From positions 1 to 25,442 of the forward strand of contig JAJZYV010000004.1 of NCBI GenBank assembly GCA_021797955.1: DNA of 25,442 nucleotides, given 5' to 3'. The notes beneath the pieces are model-generated. The model saw nothing but the letters and a program-made list of their open reading frames with translations. It ran no database searches and had not been told where the DNA came from. The translations under genes and the position numbers were made by a program. The DNA comes from Thermoplasmata archaeon. Lineage in GTDB: Archaea > Thermoplasmatota > Thermoplasmata > Thermoplasmatales > Thermoplasmataceae. Shown piece by piece: positions 23,631 to 25,442 of this stretch. Position 1 is the first letter of the stretch. Each line of letters begins with the position of its first letter.

Positions 23631-25244
23631 TTATCCCATCCAACTCAGTACTGAGACGTTTTCATAAATGCTTTGATCCACATCATCTTCTTTTTGATAA
23701 TAGATTGCGTGAAGCACTCTATAAATGGCTTCAAATCTTTCAAACTTTGATGCCAAATCCCCTATCAGTGTTATTTCAGTCAGTTGGCCAATTTTTCGTA
23801 ATAATACTTTGGAATTTATCTCAAGAGTACCATTTTCCTTATTTTTTTCAGCAAATGAAAGTATTGAATTAAGCTCGAGTTTTAAGGATCTCAATTTTAG
23901 ATTTGAATCCAAAATGTGGTTAATTCTTTCTGCGAACATAGATAGAGTACCTTTTTTAACTATCGACTCAAGCATATCCAGGGACTGAATATTACTGGTC
24001 CCTTCCCAGATTGACGTAACCAAGGCATCACGATGGAACTTTGCAATCGGATATTCTTCAAAAAATCCGGTCCCTCCAAAAATTTCCATTGCATATTGTG
24101 TTATATCATTAGCAGCCCATGCAGCCATGTTTTTCGCAATGTGTGTTATAAATCTTGAATAGTTATACTCGTCATCATAAGGTGGCACACTTTTTGTTAT
24201 TTTGGAAAACAAATTTGAAGCATAAAGCGACAATGCTAGGCTCCCTTCTAGCATTGCTTCCATTTCAATCAAATCTTTCTTCATCAATGGATGTTCCAAA
24301 AGTTTCTTGCCAAAAGCCACTCTCTTTTTACAATGAATATATGCTTCCCAAAGTGCTTTTCTTGAAATTCCATTGGCTGCAATGGAATCATTAATCCTGG
24401 AAATGTTTAGGATTTCAAGTGCATAATAAATACCATACTTTTGTTCCCCTATCAATGCGCATTCAGAATCTTCAAATTCAACCTCACCACTTGGAACAGC
24501 TATTGTGCCCATTTTGTCCTTTAATCTTCGAATGGTGAAGTTAAGGTCACCCTTGGAATTTATCGAAGGAACAAAGAAAAGTGCCAGTGATCTTACGCCA
24601 CCTTCACCTATCTTTGCAGTCACAAGTGAGCCATCAGCAATTCCAGCATTACTTGCAAAATACTTATTTTTCCCATTGATCTTCCAACTTTTCCCATCAT
24701 AAATTGCCATGGTATCATTAAGCGCAAGATCACTTCCACCCTGCTTTTCACTGTAGAAGGTTGCTCCATACCATGGATCCTCCTTGTTTACATAATGCAT
24801 AAAATTTTTATCGTCTTTTCCCAAATATTTTCCAAGGCAGTATGCAGTCTGTGCCGTTAGAGTGAATGTGCAAAAAATTCCAGGATCAGATATTATATAT
24901 CCAGAGATGAAATGATAATTCCAGTCTCGAATTTCCAAACAACTCTTTCTTACAACCCCAAGTTCGTGGATCTTTTCCATTGCTTTCCTCTGTTCTGGGG
25001 CTATTCGAACCAAATCTATTCTCTGTCCATCAATATCCCACGTTATCAGTTCAGGTTTGCCTTTATGATCTACGAAGTCCATAATCTCCATCAGTTCACT
25101 AGAAACGTAGTTCCCAAGTTTTACCAAATCATCATCAATTGCATTTTCCATTTTAAAATACTGAATCATATTCTGCAACGGAATATCCTCAGAAAAGTAA
25201 TTTCTACCTACGGTCTGAAGCAAAGAGCTAAATTTATTTTTCAT
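23631..25244 (-). CDS. Acyl-CoA dehydrogenase, AidB-like
   Basis: A 537-aa flavoprotein of the acyl-CoA dehydrogenase family with the extended architecture of AidB-type members. FAD-binding elements are ATFYSEKQGGSDL at about 161-173 and KYFASNAG (194-200). RVAFGKKLLEHPLMKKDL lies at about 308-325, the QYAMEIFGGTGFFEEYP block at 383-399, and SIWEGTSNIQSLD at 411-423 with the likely catalytic base Glu414. The C-terminal helical tail from 430 is also seen in AidB. It probably oxidises an acyl-CoA with FAD. A DNA-protective role, as proposed for bacterial AidB, cannot be claimed. ATG 25244 lies just past a TATA-like TTTTTAAGAAA (about 25262-25270), so it is likely leaderless. Confidence 0.9.
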   Translation of the reverse strand: MKNKFSSLLQTVGRNYFSEDIPLQNMIQYFKMENAIDDDLVKLGNYVSSELMEIMDFVDHKGKPELITWDIDGQRIDLVRIAPEQRKAMEKIHELGVVRKSCLEIRDWNYHFISGYIISDPGIFCTFTLTAQTAYCLGKYLGKDDKNFMHYVNKEDPWYGATFYSEKQGGSDLALNDTMAIYDGKSWKINGKNKYFASNAGIADGSLVTAKIGEGGVRSLALFFVPSINSKGDLNFTIRRLKDKMGTIAVPSGEVEFEDSECALIGEQKYGIYYALEILNISRINDSIAANGISRKALWEAYIHCKKRVAFGKKLLEHPLMKKDLIEMEAMLEGSLALSLYASNLFSKITKSVPPYDDEYNYSRFITHIAKNMAAWAANDITQYAMEIFGGTGFFEEYPIAKFHRDALVTSIWEGTSNIQSLDMLESIVKKGTLSMFAERINHILDSNLKLRSLKLELNSILSFAEKNKENGTLEINSKVLLRKIGQLTEITLIGDLASKFERFEAIYRVLHAIYYQKEDDVDQSIYENVSVLSWMG

Positions 25245-25361
25245 GAGATATGATCGGTATTTCTTAAAAAGGAATTTTCGTTACTTATTTTAGGTTAAAT
25301 ATCAAACGGTTCACTGTTCATTTGCATAAGATTTAAGGTATAGTTACCATAACCCACAAAT

Positions 25362-25434
25362 GGGCTTGTAGTCCAGCGGTTATGACGTCGCTCTCACACA
25401 GCGAAGATCGCCGGTTCGAATCCGGCCAAGCCCA
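25362..25434 (+). tRNA. tRNA-Val (anticodon CAC)
   Basis: Cloverleaf: acceptor GGGCTTG/CAAGCCC, D stem GTC/GAC, anticodon stem TCGCT/AGCGA with loop CTCACAC (anticodon CAC), T stem GCCGG/CCGGC with loop TTCGAAT, discriminator A. No intron, CCA not encoded. A TATA-like ATTTAAGG around 25331-25338 sits about 27 bases upstream. The gene ends 8 bases before the window edge. Confidence 0.96.
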
Positions 25435-25442
25435 TTTAGAAA

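Noticed and set aside
1..25442. CRISPR array, rRNA genes, prophage or large tandem repeats
   Set aside because: Reading the window on both strands showed no regularly spaced repeats, no rRNA-like sequence and no phage or plasmid genes.

Overview
This A+T-rich window comes from an archaeon, most likely of the Thermoplasmatales/Thermoplasmata (Ferroplasma- or Cuniculiplasma-like). The evidence is a euryarchaeal RPA plus RPA-associated protein pair, an archaeal PCNA, a COG1395 regulator, queD-queC for archaeosine, split glycine decarboxylase subunits, tRNA genes without an encoded CCA, and many TATA boxes 25-30 bases ahead of a start codon. That last pattern implies leaderless mRNAs. Many starts are TTG, or occasionally GTG. 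The genus is an inference.

Layout. 2-1374: truncated RPA and its associated OB-fold/winged-helix protein. 1501-4241 (minus): gcvPB and gcvPA. 4329-4624: a broken TnpB-like relic. 4701-5536: PCNA facing tRNA-Arg(CCT). 5659-7672: dienoyl-CoA-reductase-like SDR, queD and queC, tightly packed. 7678-8643 (minus): malate dehydrogenase. 8809-10411: an unlisted 53-codon small ORF overlapping a GvpD/KaiC-like ATPase. 10461-13219: hemB and an M61 peptidase with a PDZ domain. 13279-14873: COG1395 HTH regulator and an unrecognised protein. 14865-15823 (minus): gcvH and rlmE. 15886-16981: an unknown 107-aa protein divergent from a type I 3-dehydroquinate dehydratase. 16984-19269: marC divergent from two coupled genes of unknown function. 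19279-20857 (minus): PiT phosphate transporter and its DUF47 partner. 20868-21439: a long stretch without a recognisable gene but with a strong TATA box. 21440-23346: asd and a short aspartate kinase. 23478-25434: tRNA-Glu(TTC), an AidB-like acyl-CoA dehydrogenase and tRNA-Val(CAC).

The content is mostly core metabolism and information processing: replication (RPA, PCNA), glycine cleavage (P and H proteins; no T protein seen here), tRNA and rRNA modification, haem and shikimate steps, the aspartate pathway, acyl-CoA metabolism and phosphate import. Genes are joined by 4-base ATGA or TTGA stop/start overlaps, which implies translational coupling. No CRISPR array, intact insertion sequence or prophage is visible. 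The least explained parts are the small ORF/GvpD-like unit, the gene pair at 17724-19269, the 107-aa protein with a palindrome in its promoter, and the 570-base gap ahead of asd.
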